Below, piece by piece: positions 1 through 8,713 of a DNA stretch of 64,000 nt. Source of the stretch: Alkalihalophilus marmarensis DSM 21297. GTDB taxonomy: Bacteria > Bacillota > Bacilli > Bacillales > Bacillaceae_D. Location of the stretch: contig NZ_ATAE01000038.1 of NCBI RefSeq assembly GCF_000474275.2, forward strand, positions 80,872 through 144,871, read 5' to 3'. The position numbers were made by a program, and so were the translations under genes. Under the pieces are notes generated by a model that had not been told where the DNA came from, made no database searches, and saw only the letters and a list, made by a program, of their open reading frames with translations. Each line of letters starts with the position of its first letter. The first letter of the stretch is position 1.

Positions 1-120
1 GTTTAACATTAGTGCACCGACGATAATACCGACACCAAGTGACAATAGCACGCGTCTAGTTAAGATAACCATCGCAAGTGCTAGTATCGGTGGCAGCAGC
101 GATAAAATTGAACCTTCCAT
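1..120 (-). CDS. NhaC-family transporter, N-terminal part (runs off window)
   Basis: Only the first 40 codons lie in the window; the gene continues beyond base 1. The peptide begins MEGSILSLLPPILALAMVI and continues with a second hydrophobic stretch, the usual N-terminus of NhaC-type Na+/H+ antiporters and related amino acid antiporters. The start at 120 has a good ribosome binding site (AAAGGGGG) just upstream. A lysine riboswitch and its terminator lie immediately upstream on the same strand. Lysine-box-controlled NhaC-family genes are known in Firmicutes and are thought to be lysine transporters, so lysine uptake or exchange is a better guess than pH homeostasis. The substrate is inference. 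Confidence 0.75.
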   Translation of the reverse strand, partial: MEGSILSLLPPILALAMVILTRRVLLSLGVGIIVGALMLN

Positions 121-189
121 TTTGGTCCATCCCCCTTTTTTGAGTTTGTTGATACAGGGATGCAGCCTATACTCAGAATAAAAGAGTAT

Positions 190-222
190 AAAAAAAGCCG
201 ATAATGGCTACCCATTATCGGC
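190..222 (-). terminator. Intrinsic terminator of the lysine riboswitch
   Basis: An 11-bp perfect stem (GCCGATAATGG at 197-207 and its complement at 212-222) with a 4-base loop is followed, reading the minus strand, by a run of T. It sits between the lysine aptamer and the NhaC-type gene, so it is the expression platform. Confidence 0.85.
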
Positions 223-235
223 TTAATAAGCACAG

Positions 236-430
236 GTATCCCCATCACAACAGTAGTTCTCCACAGTCTATGGACTGTGACAGTGTTACACTTATTCAAT
301 GCAACCCCAGCAGAAAAGGTCTGACTCCTCTTTTCCACTTCGGCAAATGATCCTTTTCACACTTCTCTACGTTGTCATCCTCCAAGTGTGTACTTATCTG
401 CATTCGCGCCTCTACCCCACCATGTTGATG
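236..430 (-). promoter_or_regulatory. Lysine riboswitch (L box)
   Basis: Read on the minus strand, the region contains the conserved L-box blocks in order: GAGGCGCG with a following AGTA, GGAGG, TGCCGAAG, a CTGCTGGGGTTGCAT block, a GTCACAGTCC/GGACTGTGAC hairpin and finally GGAGAACTACTG. It is followed by an intrinsic terminator and then the NhaC-type gene. Lysine binding is expected to favour the terminator and shut off the transporter. The ends given are approximate, since the P1 helix was judged by eye. Confidence 0.88.
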
Positions 431-490
431 AGGCAACTTCATATTAAGTTTGCCGAATTATCTTATCATAGTTTTACAAGGTTGACAATG

Positions 491-1237
491 TTAATTATCG
501 CCACCGCCTAAGGAATTACCTGGTGCTGGTATAATCATGCTGCCGCCGTTCCCGCCGTAGTATTCAGGAACTTCTCCTTGAATGTTAATGAGACCAACTG
601 GAATTGTCGTCTTAATCGCTTCTGTATTCGTGGCAAAAGGAATGACAATCTTTACATCAACCACGACATCAAAATTGACCGACATCGTCGTATTATTAAT
701 GCCTGTGTTAAATGTTTTTAAATTTAAATCCGTTTTCACATCCCCAATCGCTGAGAAACGAACAGGGACTTGCGGTCCTAGATGAGCAAGTAAGGCATTA
801 TTTGTTGCCTGCCCTAGCGGAATCGTATAAATAATTCCCCCGTCTGAGGTGACAGCCTCTTCATTATCAAACGAAACATCAAACGCCTCGCCTTGTTCAA
901 CCGCCTTTAAATGGCGCTGTACGCGGTTTGTTGCTTCTGAGAGAATACGGTTGTACATTTGCGTATTAAATTGAATCGTATTATCAGCATCCCGAATAAA
1001 CAGCTCTTCTTGATTAAGATCTGATGCGATCTTTTTAGATACCGCATCGTTTATCGCTTTTGTTGCAATGACTCTCGTTTCTGTTGTGGCAATATGAACA
1101 AGTGTCGGTCTGATTCCTTTCTCAATGATCCAAAGGCCTTGGACGGTTAAAATAACAAAGATTAAAAAGGATAAGAGCAGTACATAGCGAAATGGCAAGG
1201 GACCTTTCCGGGGTCTCGATCGTTTGCCGAATCTCAT
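491..1237 (-). CDS. yunB: Sporulation protein YunB
   Basis: The 248-residue protein has a basic N-terminus (MRFGKRSRPRKG), one membrane segment at about residues 16-38 and an extracytoplasmic remainder, matching YunB of Bacillus in length and layout. YunB is a mother-cell sporulation protein needed for normal spore formation; its biochemical role is unknown. I chose the start at 1237 because AAAGGGGG lies 8 bases upstream; an upstream in-frame start would place that site inside the gene. Its position beside yunC-yunF matches Bacillus synteny, although folA, thyA and an HD-GYP gene lie between here. Confidence 0.9.
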   Translation of the reverse strand: MRFGKRSRPRKGPLPFRYVLLLSFLIFVILTVQGLWIIEKGIRPTLVHIATTETRVIATKAINDAVSKKIASDLNQEELFIRDADNTIQFNTQMYNRILSEATNRVQRHLKAVEQGEAFDVSFDNEEAVTSDGGIIYTIPLGQATNNALLAHLGPQVPVRFSAIGDVKTDLNLKTFNTGINNTTMSVNFDVVVDVKIVIPFATNTEAIKTTIPVGLINIQGEVPEYYGGNGGSMIIPAPGNSLGGGDN

Positions 1238-1309
1238 GTTGAAAACCCCCTTTGCAAAAACTATATGCAGCAAAGGGGGACAAATTGACTTCTATTTAAT
1301 TATGCTTGA

Positions 1310-1795
1310 TTACTTTTTACGCTCATACGTACAAAAAGTATGAGGATAGCGGTTTTTCTCATCGACTGTACCTGCCTCATCGGATACCTTCTCCCACTCG
1401 CTTTCTTTTATTTCTGGGAAGTAAGTGTCTCCTTTAAAGGTTTCGTCAATGTGAGTAATGTAGAGCCGGTCCGTATCATTCCAAAACAGCTTGAATAATT
1501 CGGCCCCACCGATAATGAAACATTCCTCTTCTTGTTTGGCGATGTCTAATACTTCTTCTAATTGATGAACGACCTCACAGCCCTCTGCGTTGAAATCTTT
1601 ATTTCTCGTTAAGATCACATTTCTGCGCTTTGGAAGAGGCCGGCCGATCGATTCATACGTTTTACGCCCCATTACAATGGTATGCCCTGAAGTCACTCTC
1701 TTAAAATGAGCTAAATCAGCAGGCAGATGCCAAGGAAGATCGTTATTTGCTCCGATTGTACGCTTGTTATCCATCGCTACAATGTAGGAAATCAT
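1310..1795 (-). CDS. folA: Dihydrofolate reductase
   Basis: This enzyme reduces dihydrofolate to tetrahydrofolate with NADPH, restoring the folate used up by thymidylate synthase. The 161 residues show the family features: MISYIVAMD at the start, [12 protein letters not shown] with the catalytic acid D27, the MGRKTYES cofactor segment at about 43-50, and FIIGGAELF near 93-101. It overlaps the end of thyA by 4 bases (ATGA), so the two are translationally coupled in one operon. The length and motifs are typical and nothing looks broken. Confidence 0.97.
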   Translation of the reverse strand: MISYIVAMDNKRTIGANNDLPWHLPADLAHFKRVTSGHTIVMGRKTYESIGRPLPKRRNVILTRNKDFNAEGCEVVHQLEEVLDIAKQEEECFIIGGAELFKLFWNDTDRLYITHIDETFKGDTYFPEIKESEWEKVSDEAGTVDEKNRYPHTFCTYERKK

Positions 1796-2586
1796 ACCGA
1801 TACCTCGCCTTTAATATGCGGATGCGGATCATAATCTGTTAACTCAAAGTCTTCAATTGTAAAGTCAAAGATCGATTTCACTACTTTATTGATTTTCATT
1901 TTAGGAAGTGCTCTTGGTTCTCTTGTTAACTGAAGCTTTACTTGCTCAACATGGTTCGAATAGATGTGAGCATCTCCAAATGTGTGAACAAACTCACCTG
2001 GCTCAAGATCTGTTACTTGTGCAATCATCATCGTCAACAGTGCATAAGAGGCAATATTAAAAGGCACGCCTAAGAAAATATCGGCACTGCGCTGATATAA
2101 CTGACAGGAAAGCTTGCCATCATTTACGTAAAATTGGAACAAACAGTGGCAAGGAGCAAGCGCCATTTCATCAATTTCTGCTGGATTCCAGGCACTGACA
2201 ATCAGCCTTCTAGAATCCGGATTATGTTTAATTTGTTCGATCAACTCAGAGATTTGATCAACTACTTTGCCATTTGCGCCTTCCCATGAACGCCATTGCT
2301 TACCATAAACAGGTCCTAGATCGCCATTTTCGTCGGCCCATTCATTCCAGATTCGAACGTTATTTTCTTTAAGGTATCCAATATTGGTATCACCTTTTAA
2401 GAACCACAATAATTCATGGATGATCGAACGAAGGTGAAGCTTTTTCGTCGTTATTGCCGGAAATCCTTCCGATAGATCAAATCGCATCTGATAGCCGAAC
2501 GTACTAATCGTGCCAGTCCCCGTACGATCTGATTTTGTTTCACCATTTTTTAGAACATGCTCACATAAAGCAAGATATTGATCCAT
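1792..2586 (-). CDS. thyA: Thymidylate synthase (ThyA)
   Basis: It methylates dUMP to dTMP using methylenetetrahydrofolate, producing dihydrofolate for FolA. The 264-residue length equals that of the E. coli enzyme. Visible motifs are the SDRTGTGT phosphate loop near residue 20, the catalytic cysteine in [10 protein letters not shown] near residue 146, the [17 protein letters not shown] nucleotide segment and the [11 protein letters not shown]-terminus. It is the first gene of the thyA-folA pair. This is the long, E. coli-like form (ThyB type in Bacillus) rather than the short ThyA of B. subtilis. Confidence 0.97.
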   Translation of the reverse strand: MDQYLALCEHVLKNGETKSDRTGTGTISTFGYQMRFDLSEGFPAITTKKLHLRSIIHELLWFLKGDTNIGYLKENNVRIWNEWADENGDLGPVYGKQWRSWEGANGKVVDQISELIEQIKHNPDSRRLIVSAWNPAEIDEMALAPCHCLFQFYVNDGKLSCQLYQRSADIFLGVPFNIASYALLTMMIAQVTDLEPGEFVHTFGDAHIYSNHVEQVKLQLTREPRALPKMKINKVVKSIFDFTIEDFELTDYDPHPHIKGEVSV

Positions 2587-2601
2587 TTATGTTCAACTCC
2601 T

Positions 2602-3702
2602 TTATTTTACGGTTGCAAGTGTTGCTTCTGTTTCCACGATGGTCACATCTAAAAATTCCATTAGATCAATGTCGTAATAATGTTTAATTCGCTGCCCATT
2701 TTCGTTAAATACCCGTACTACAGGGCGGGTGCTCATTTGTTTGTTCTGTTTGACCACAATCGCCATACGAGCGTCACTTAATTTTACCGTGAGTCCGATT
2801 GGGTAAATCGAAATGGTTTCACGAAACGTTTCAACAAGCTTTTTATCGAAAATCTGCCCTGCCCCGGAATAAAGCAGTTCAAGCCCTTCATGAGGCAGCA
2901 TCGGCTTTCTATAAACTCGATGAGAAGTGACCGCATCAAATACATCAGCAATGCCAATAATTTTAGCATACTGATGAATGTGTTCGCCTTTTAACCCACG
3001 CGGATACCCGCTTCCATCTATGCGCTCGTGATGCTGCAGTGCACAGTGAGCTGCTAAAAGCGGGATATTCGGTACTCCCCGCAGCATATCATAGCCTGCC
3101 ATCGCATGCGTCTTGATGATTTCATATTCATCATCATTTAATCGGCCTGGTTTATTTAAAACCTCAATCGGAACGGACACTTTACCGACGTCATGCAGTA
3201 AGGCACCGACCCCGATTTCATTTAATTTCTTCGATGAATAACCGAGCTTCATCGCAAGACCTAACGTATAAACCGTCACATTTAACGAGTGAGTAAATAT
3301 GTAGTTGTCATGCACATAAGCTTCCTGCAGCATAGCAAGCGCATCTTGATTTTCTTTAATGTCTTTTAAAAGGGTATCAATAATTGATGTAAAGCTCTTG
3401 CTGAGATGGTCCAAATTAATCGTTTTATTCAGCTTTGTTTCCACACTTATCGCTTTGAACTCTTCTTTAATCGTTTGAACCGCCTTGTGCCTAGTATCCT
3501 CACGAATCACCGATTCAATGACAACATCTTCTGTGATCTCATCTTCTATGTAGATATAATAGATCCCCATATCAACAAGGCGGGCTTTTAGACGATCTGT
3601 CAGGGCAACTCCTTTAAAAAGCAAGATCTGGCCGCTGTCATTATAAATATCCCGGCCGAGCGTTGCTCCAGACTCTACATGCTTAACAGAAACTAACCTC
3701 AT
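2602..3702 (-). CDS. HD-GYP domain protein, probable c-di-GMP phosphodiesterase
   Basis: The 366-residue protein has an N-terminal region of about 110 residues without a recognised fold and an HD-GYP domain from about residue 135 to 320. The domain keeps its metal-binding and signature residues: the helix HSLNVTVYT, LLHDVGKV (the HD pair), and HHERIDGSGYPRGLKG. HD-GYP domains hydrolyse c-di-GMP or related nucleotides, so the protein may lower c-di-GMP levels; a diguanylate cyclase lies elsewhere in the window. It has no membrane segment and no fused sensor domain. It is separated from thyA by only 15 bases and may head the folate operon. The physiological target is unknown. Confidence 0.88.
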   Translation of the reverse strand: MRLVSVKHVESGATLGRDIYNDSGQILLFKGVALTDRLKARLVDMGIYYIYIEDEITEDVVIESVIREDTRHKAVQTIKEEFKAISVETKLNKTINLDHLSKSFTSIIDTLLKDIKENQDALAMLQEAYVHDNYIFTHSLNVTVYTLGLAMKLGYSSKKLNEIGVGALLHDVGKVSVPIEVLNKPGRLNDDEYEIIKTHAMAGYDMLRGVPNIPLLAAHCALQHHERIDGSGYPRGLKGEHIHQYAKIIGIADVFDAVTSHRVYRKPMLPHEGLELLYSGAGQIFDKKLVETFRETISIYPIGLTVKLSDARMAIVVKQNKQMSTRPVVRVFNENGQRIKHYYDIDLMEFLDVTIVETEATLATVK

Positions 3703-3797
3703 ACTAGTTCACCTTGATTCTTGTGTATTTAACACGCAACTATAACAAAGTGTACCGCAAGCCTGCCTATTTGTGAACAACCTCTCTGTGACAAAAA

Positions 3798-3850
3798 CAA
3801 AAAGCCCTTGATCGGCTGCCTTTTGTCAGCGGCCGCCAGAGGGCTTTCTT
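3798..3850 (-). terminator. Terminator after yunC
   Basis: Inverted repeat AAAGCCCT (3801) and AGGGCTTT (3840) flanks a GC-rich inner hairpin, followed on the minus strand by T-rich sequence. It abuts the yunC stop codon. Confidence 0.75.
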
Positions 3851-4162
3851 TTATGAATCGTATTTCATTTTCAATAAAGCCTCTTTCCCTGTCGTTCCCA
3901 CGGTAATTCCAAGCTCTTCGGCTTCAAGCGTTACTGACTCAAGAGGAGCCTCTAGCAGCTGTTCAATTGTTCGCACACCTACTGCCCTTCCCGCTACAAT
4001 TTTACGCTCTTTCAGCTTATCGTTTAACAACCCTACATCAAGCGCTCCGCACATAATATAGCCGACATCATTTGTGACAGCCATAAAATTGGTTTTCGGC
4101 AGCTTTAAAGTGACCGCTATAAACGTCTCGCCTTCGATAGTAATAGGTGTCATTTCAAGCAT
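3851..4162 (-). CDS. yunC: DUF1805 family protein YunC
   Basis: The 103-residue protein matches the small YunC/DUF1805 family, which has a conserved core seen here as TPITIEGETF, GYIMCGALDV and VAGRAVGVRTIEQLL. The fold has been solved for the family but no function is known. I placed the start at 4162 because the first possible ATG, seven codons earlier, carries the ribosome binding site AAAAAGGAG inside its own codons 2-4. The gene lies next to yunD, as in B. subtilis, and has its own terminator. Confidence 0.88.
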   Translation of the reverse strand: MLEMTPITIEGETFIAVTLKLPKTNFMAVTNDVGYIMCGALDVGLLNDKLKERKIVAGRAVGVRTIEQLLEAPLESVTLEAEELGITVGTTGKEALLKMKYDS

Positions 4163-4243
4163 TTTACCCCACTCCTTTTTCAAATCCAGTCATCCGTTTT
4201 CCTTATTACGATATGACCTTTCAAAGGAATGGGTGAGCATCAG

Positions 4244-5614
4244 TTATGCCCAAATTTGTCCTAGCTTCCAACTAAGAATGTCCCGCAAAAGCTCTGGCAT
4301 ATAGTAGGTTTTCTTTTTAGCATCAGCAATGGCCGGATAGAGGTGGCCAAACGTATACATATCAAGCGTTGCAATTGTATAGGTTTGGTTAAGATCAAGC
4401 GGCTTGCCTAAAATAAGGATCTCAGTCACTTGTTCATTTTTATCAAGCTCCACTTCAATCCCAGTAAAAATCATCCGTCCTAATACTTTGCCTCGAAAGC
4501 CAAATCCCTTTAAAGCCAATGTTCTCATCTCTGTACTAAAAGAGCGGATAATTGTGCTTCTAAGGGCTGCTCCCGTTAATTCAACAACACAGGGATTAAT
4601 CGGATGCGGACACGATCTATGGACATCCTGCATCGTCACAGGGCCTTCTGTAAATGTTTCAAGAAGAACGCCTGCATTCATCATTCCAATCTCTTCTTTG
4701 CACCATTCAGTCAGCGCATCACAAAGGATTTGCGAGGCTTCTGATTCTTCTTGCCATGAAACAGGCAATACTCTAGGAAGATTAGCAATATGTTTGGCTA
4801 AGGCTGTTTCTGAGTCTTGATTTAATTGATCCAACAAAGCAAGCGTCGCATCATCTTCTTCCAATAATGAAGCCGGATCAATCAATTCAGCCTCATCGGC
4901 TGCGACGGTTTTTGTTTTAAGGTCGACATCAATCGTTACTTTTCCAAGATACGCACCGTGCTTGCCAGCTTGTGCAATTAACGTGCCGTAACGTCGTTTC
5001 CCTTTTTCAAGAACATGATGAGTATGTGCCCCTAAGATCACATCAATTCCTTCAACTACTTCAGCCAGTTCCTCATCACGAAACAAGCCTAAGTGCGATA
5101 AGACAATGACAACATCTACCTTGTCTCTTACTTCCTCTACACACTGTTTAATCGCCTGAATCGGTGGAGTGATTTTCCAGTCCAGCTGATGATAAAATTG
5201 CTTAAAAGGAGCAGTAGCCCCGATCAGAGCAATTTTCACCCCATTTTTCGTTTGGTGGATAGCATAAGGCTTTGTCCAGCTCGGCCGATTGCCTTCAGCA
5301 GTAAATAAATTGCTGATTAACACCTTAAATTGTGCATTCGTATATAAAGAATCAAGCTCGTCATGTGAAAACGTGATCCCTTCATTATTACCGATGGTTG
5401 CATACTCCACCCCTGCCTCATTTAAAAGAGATACATTCCCAGCACCGCTTGTCGCTTCTGTAATCGGATGACTTCTATCTGCATGGTCGCCTAAATCGAC
5501 ATATAAACTGTTAGGATCCTTATGCTGCTTTATGTAGGCAACAAGCTTGGCCCACGTATCAAAACCGCTATGAATATCATTTGTATGATAAATCGTAATT
5601 CTCTCTACTGACAT
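4244..5614 (-). CDS. yunD: 5'-nucleotidase/metallophosphatase YunD
   Basis: The 456 residues form a calcineurin-like metallophosphatase domain (about 1-270) followed by a 5'-nucleotidase C-terminal domain (about 285-450). Metal-binding motifs are all present: HTNDIHSGF, YVDLGDHADRSHP, IGNNEG, LSHLG and GAHTHH. Members hydrolyse nucleotides, UDP-sugars or related phosphoesters and many are exported, but this one has no signal peptide, so it is probably cytoplasmic like B. subtilis YunD. The start at 5614 follows GGGAGGAGGAAGCG. It is part of the yunC-F cluster; the true substrate is not known. Confidence 0.88.
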   Translation of the reverse strand: MSVERITIYHTNDIHSGFDTWAKLVAYIKQHKDPNSLYVDLGDHADRSHPITEATSGAGNVSLLNEAGVEYATIGNNEGITFSHDELDSLYTNAQFKVLISNLFTAEGNRPSWTKPYAIHQTKNGVKIALIGATAPFKQFYHQLDWKITPPIQAIKQCVEEVRDKVDVVIVLSHLGLFRDEELAEVVEGIDVILGAHTHHVLEKGKRRYGTLIAQAGKHGAYLGKVTIDVDLKTKTVAADEAELIDPASLLEEDDATLALLDQLNQDSETALAKHIANLPRVLPVSWQEESEASQILCDALTEWCKEEIGMMNAGVLLETFTEGPVTMQDVHRSCPHPINPCVVELTGAALRSTIIRSFSTEMRTLALKGFGFRGKVLGRMIFTGIEVELDKNEQVTEILILGKPLDLNQTYTIATLDMYTFGHLYPAIADAKKKTYYMPELLRDILSWKLGQIWA

Positions 5615-5627
5615 CGCTTCCTCCTCC

Positions 5628-6452
5628 CTATGCTCCTGTAATCCCTTGATAAATCAATCGTATAGCGGCAATGATTAAAAAGATACGAAACGCTATTAAC
5701 AACGCATTACTGGATAATCGTTTATTAATTGCAGCCCCAGCTATTCCCCCAAGGTAGGCTCCAGGAATTAACGCAAGAGCATACAACCAGTTCACATTAC
5801 CAAGCACAATATGTGAAACCGAGCTTGTTATCGCTGAAAGCAAAATCATAAACATCGACGTCGCCACTGCCATATGAGGAGGAAAATGAAATAACATAAT
5901 CATCGCCGGCACCATTAACGAACCGCCGCCAATACCGAAAAGGCCCGATAGCATACCAACAACAAACGAAATCGAGATCGCAACAGCCGGCCGATAGCCA
6001 TATTCAAATGACTCACCAAGATCGTTTACATATGTACGCTTAACCCCTTTTTCAGATAACGGGATCGGCTTTAAATATGGCCTTATGATTAATACAATCG
6101 CAACCACAATCATAAATAAGCCAAAATAAATTAAAAATGGCTCCACTTCAAGGTAACGGTTTAACCAGACTCCAACAAGTGCACCCGGGCCGCTTCCAAG
6201 AAAAAAGAGCAGACCGCTCTTATAATCAACTTTCTTCTGTTTAATATACGCAAGAGTTGATGATAAGCCTGTAAAAATCATAATTAACAGCGAGGTTCCA
6301 ACCGCTGTTTGAGGGGTGATCCCTGCTAATATACCGACTGTGGAACTTAATAATAACAGGGCCGGCACGACAATAATTCCCCCGCCAAGCCCGAGTAAGC
6401 TTCCAAACGTACCTGCAACAAGCCCAACAATAACGAGCAATATCCACTCCAT
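5628..6452 (-). CDS. yunE: TauE/SafE-family membrane permease YunE
   Basis: The 274-residue protein is almost entirely hydrophobic, with about eight membrane segments arranged as two similar halves, each with a glycine-rich motif (LLGLGGGIIVVPALLLL near residue 20; LFGIGGGSLMVPAMI near 170). This is the TauE/SafE (sulfite exporter) family, whose members move sulfite, sulfoacetate or other anions across the cytoplasmic membrane. It lies 13 bases upstream of yunD and is probably co-transcribed with it. The substrate cannot be read from the sequence. Confidence 0.87.
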   Translation of the reverse strand: MEWILLVIVGLVAGTFGSLLGLGGGIIVVPALLLLSSTVGILAGITPQTAVGTSLLIMIFTGLSSTLAYIKQKKVDYKSGLLFFLGSGPGALVGVWLNRYLEVEPFLIYFGLFMIVVAIVLIIRPYLKPIPLSEKGVKRTYVNDLGESFEYGYRPAVAISISFVVGMLSGLFGIGGGSLMVPAMIMLFHFPPHMAVATSMFMILLSAITSSVSHIVLGNVNWLYALALIPGAYLGGIAGAAINKRLSSNALLIAFRIFLIIAAIRLIYQGITGA

Positions 6453-6496
6453 AAAAGGAACCTTCCTTTATTCTGTCTTTAATTAATTTTACTATA

Positions 6497-7345
6497 TTAT
6501 TCCGAAAATAAGTCCAATTGTCTAGGGGCAAGGCCTGTGTATTCAATATCAAGCATCGAGATCATCTCTTGTGCGTTCCCTGCTGCATCCCCGCCAGAAT
6601 TATTATTAAAAATCATATAGATCGTCTTCGATTCTTTTTCAAGCTGGGAGAGATTCTTTTGCCATTCTTTTAACTCGTGTTCCTTATACTGATACAAGTA
6701 CCGAACATCGCGCCACTTGCCGTTGCCTGGATCATTCCAGCCATGTCGGTTGCGGCCATGCATGCGAATTAATGTTGCTTCTTTATTTGTCGCCTGCAAT
6801 ACAGCAGGGATAGAGCCTACGCCTGCTTGCGGCTCATCACAAATGCTGTGAATCCAATTTTCTTCTTTCATAAAGGAAAGAGTTCTCTCTTTCATATCTG
6901 AGGTAAACCATGTCTGATTCCGAAATTCGAGTGCACATGGAATATCCTTTAACTGCTCTTTTACATAACGTAAATACGCCACATGCTCTTTCTTACAATC
7001 AAACCAAGGAGGAAACTGACATAAGACCATTGCAAGCTTCCCTGCTCGCTGGAGCGGCTCAAGCGATGCTCTAAAGGCCGCAAACATTTCTTCTCGCGAT
7101 TCAAACGGCTCTGAGCTTTTCTGATGACCCGTCATGCCTTGATAGGCTTTTACGACAAATTTAAAAGAAGACGGTGTCACTCTTACCCATTTCTCCATGT
7201 TGCGAAGGGGCTGAACTGCATAAAAAGAAGAGTCTAATTCCACAACAGGAAAGAAACTAGCATACGTTTCAAGCTTTTGATTGCTAGGGGTCCCTTCATA
7301 TAAGTCATCATGGTCTCCCCATCCAGCTAATCCAATGTAGATCAA
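6497..7345 (-). CDS. yunF: DUF72 family protein YunF
   Basis: The 282 residues match the DUF72 family, a TIM-barrel-like fold of unknown function. Family motifs seen are IYIGLAGWGDHDDLY at the start, VELDSSFYAVQP near residue 35, ALEFRNQTWF near 145, RMHGRNRHGW near 200 and MIFNNNSGGDAAGNA near 250. I placed the start at the TTG at 7345, nine bases after AAGGAAGG; the GTG three codons earlier would touch that site, and the B. subtilis homologue starts at the same IYIGL segment. It begins the yunF-E-D-C run. One of the 21-bp repeat arrays lies just upstream. Confidence 0.87.
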   Translation of the reverse strand: MIYIGLAGWGDHDDLYEGTPSNQKLETYASFFPVVELDSSFYAVQPLRNMEKWVRVTPSSFKFVVKAYQGMTGHQKSSEPFESREEMFAAFRASLEPLQRAGKLAMVLCQFPPWFDCKKEHVAYLRYVKEQLKDIPCALEFRNQTWFTSDMKERTLSFMKEENWIHSICDEPQAGVGSIPAVLQATNKEATLIRMHGRNRHGWNDPGNGKWRDVRYLYQYKEHELKEWQKNLSQLEKESKTIYMIFNNNSGGDAAGNAQEMISMLDIEYTGLAPRQLDLFSE

Positions 7346-7424
7346 TGAACTCACCTTCCTTTTGAAGAAGATCGATATGGGTGCTGCGAGCTGTGTGGCT
7401 GTGCAGCTGTTTGGCGCGTTACAT

Positions 7425-7580
7425 TTGCGTCACTTCAGGCATTTATTGCGCCGGCATCTGAGTTATATGCGCGGGTTAAAACAATAATTGTATTCGTCTA
7501 GATGATAATTGCGTCACTCTGCCGGAGAATCGCGCCTATTCAGCTTGCTATTGCGTCGGTTCACCGCATAATTGCGCCGG
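7425..7580 (-). repeat. 21-bp phased repeat array 1 (eight units)
   Basis: A core read on the minus strand as GRCGCAAT recurs at exactly 21-bp steps: on the plus strand the matching TTGCGYC starts fall at 7425, 7446, 7467, 7488, 7509, 7530, 7551 and 7572. The bases between cores are not conserved. The unit at 7488 is the variant ATACAATT. The array lies between the old suf terminator and the start of yunF and reads away from that terminator. No coding potential is visible. Confidence 0.85.
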
Positions 7581-7622
7581 TTGCCGCCTGCCCAGACTGC
7601 CACCTGCCCTATTATGTAGAAA

Positions 7623-7656
7623 AGAAAAGCGAATCCATGATGGATTCGCTTTTCAC
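7623..7656. terminator. Bidirectional terminator, ancestral end of the suf operon
   Basis: A perfect 13-bp stem AAAAGCGAATCCA / TGGATTCGCTTTT (7625-7637 and 7641-7653) has T-runs on both sides. It lies 36 bases beyond the copy of the sufB 3' end at 7692-7724, which is where the suf operon would have ended before the integrative element was inserted. That assignment is inference. Confidence 0.8.
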
Positions 7657-7691
7657 TACGTGCATAGCACGTATCATTCATTATCCAATCC

Positions 7692-7724
7692 TTAACCGAT
7701 CGAACCTTCCATCTCGAACTTGAT
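7692..7724. repeat. Left attachment-site copy (duplicate of sufB 3' end)
   Basis: These 33 bases are identical to 11132-11164, which encode the last ten codons and the stop of sufB. The duplicate has no sufB in front of it. It marks the far end of an element inserted into the sufB 3' end. Confidence 0.92.
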
Positions 7725-7878
7725 TAATTGTAGGTATTATAACAAATTATAACACTAAGCGATAGGATTTAAATAAAGGTTTTGTGACTTCTGCTTCTTT
7801 ATCGAATTATATAAGCTTTTATAGAGTAGGCACAAATACAAGGAGGTATAAATCCGTCTTTGTTTGTGTATAACTCCT

Positions 7879-8082
7879 TTATTCAGTCTGACAATAAACC
7901 ATCAATTTAGGTTTCGTTCTAGGAACATCATAAACCTTCGATTCGACTTTAATATCTTTCTTCTTCTTTTCACAATGATTATCCTTCCTGATCAGATCCT
8001 TCGCGTACTCCGAAAAATTCCCTTTTGCTTCTGCTATCTTATAAAGTTCCAATTCACCGAACTTGAACGTTACTTGCTTTTT
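7879..8082 (-). pseudogene. Remnant of a small ribbon-helix-helix-like protein
   Basis: An open frame of 67 codons has no usable start: an in-frame TAA precedes its first codon. It reads KKQVTFKFGELELYKIAEA then GNFSEYAKDLIRKD, which resembles the short DNA-binding ribbon-helix-helix proteins of plasmids and phages (a beta strand followed by two helices). The rest is basic and ends MVYCQTE. I treat it as a broken gene of the integrative element; a TTG start at the LELYK codon would give a shorter product but has no clear ribosome binding site. Confidence 0.4.
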
Positions 8083-8253
8083 TTATGTAACCACCCAATA
8101 GAAGGAACTCCAAAAGCAACAGTTGAACCAATACCCACAAGCAGCTGCATTAGCATAGGCATTAATTGAACTAAGATATATGAGAGCTTGCCGCATTTCT
8201 TCTTTCAAACTTTCAATAGCGCATTCTTTAAGATATCTAATTAACCCTTCCAC
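8070..8253 (-). pseudogene. Small frameshifted gene of the integrative element
   Basis: A GTG at 8253 follows a strong AGGAGGGGG site and reads VEGLIRYLKECAIESLKEEM, a plausible amphipathic start. After about 20-28 codons the sensible reading shifts frame to LMPMLMQLLVGIGSTVAFG, a hydrophobic helix with a basic tail ending HKKSK at 8070. Neither frame alone looks like a normal protein. I do not recognise the family. It is probably a frameshifted small membrane protein gene. Confidence 0.35.
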
Positions 8254-8383
8254 TTGTCCCCCTCCTAAATCTCATTTAAAAGACTCATAGAAAGACTTTC
8301 TTCCCTTCGAATATAAATTAAATTACACTAGAAACGTTTTAATCTTTATGTATCGTCCTTTTATGAGTTTATAGGCATATCCT

Positions 8384-8713
8384 TCACCATCGTTTATCAT
8401 TCCACTTGCTAACTTTCTTCTTACCGAATCCCTTTTCAGGATGTTCTTTATTATGACAACTCAAGCACAAGGTTTCTAAGTTGTCTAAGACAAGAGCAAG
8501 TTTAAGATAGTGTTCGATCTCGTACTTGTGATGGACGTTTAGTTCTATGCTCTTACGTTCACCAGTAACCTTCCTAGAATCAACGTGAACCCTTCCTTGC
8601 CATTTGCATTCCTGACATTCATAGTTATCTCGCTTCAATGCTTCCTGCCTTAATAATTCCTAGGCGCTTGATTTGTAGAACGCCCTCTTTTGTTCAAGGC
8701 TCTTGTATGCCAT
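8384..8713 (-). pseudogene. Phage-type HNH endonuclease with an internal amber codon
   Basis: From the ATG at 8713, which follows AAGAAGGTGATG, the reading is MAYKSLEQKRAFYKSSA, then TAG at codon 18 (8660-8662), then an uninterrupted HNH domain. The domain has the zinc-type pairs CQEC and CLSC and the HNH core NVHHKYEIEHYL and LETLCLSCHNKEH. In related phage nucleases a tryptophan usually stands at the stop position (SSAW-type), so a TGG-to-TAG change is likely. Such nucleases sit next to terminase genes in phages, which are absent here. Translation from an internal start could still give an 84-residue fragment, but no ribosome binding site supports it. Confidence 0.75.

Noticed and set aside
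7502..7723. Open frame of 73 codons on the plus strand
   Set aside because: It runs through repeat array 1, a terminator and the att repeat; it has no ribosome binding site.
7864..8169. 101-codon plus-strand frame in the integrative element
   Set aside because: Minus-strand readings give more protein-like remnants here; the plus-strand frame has no site and odd composition.
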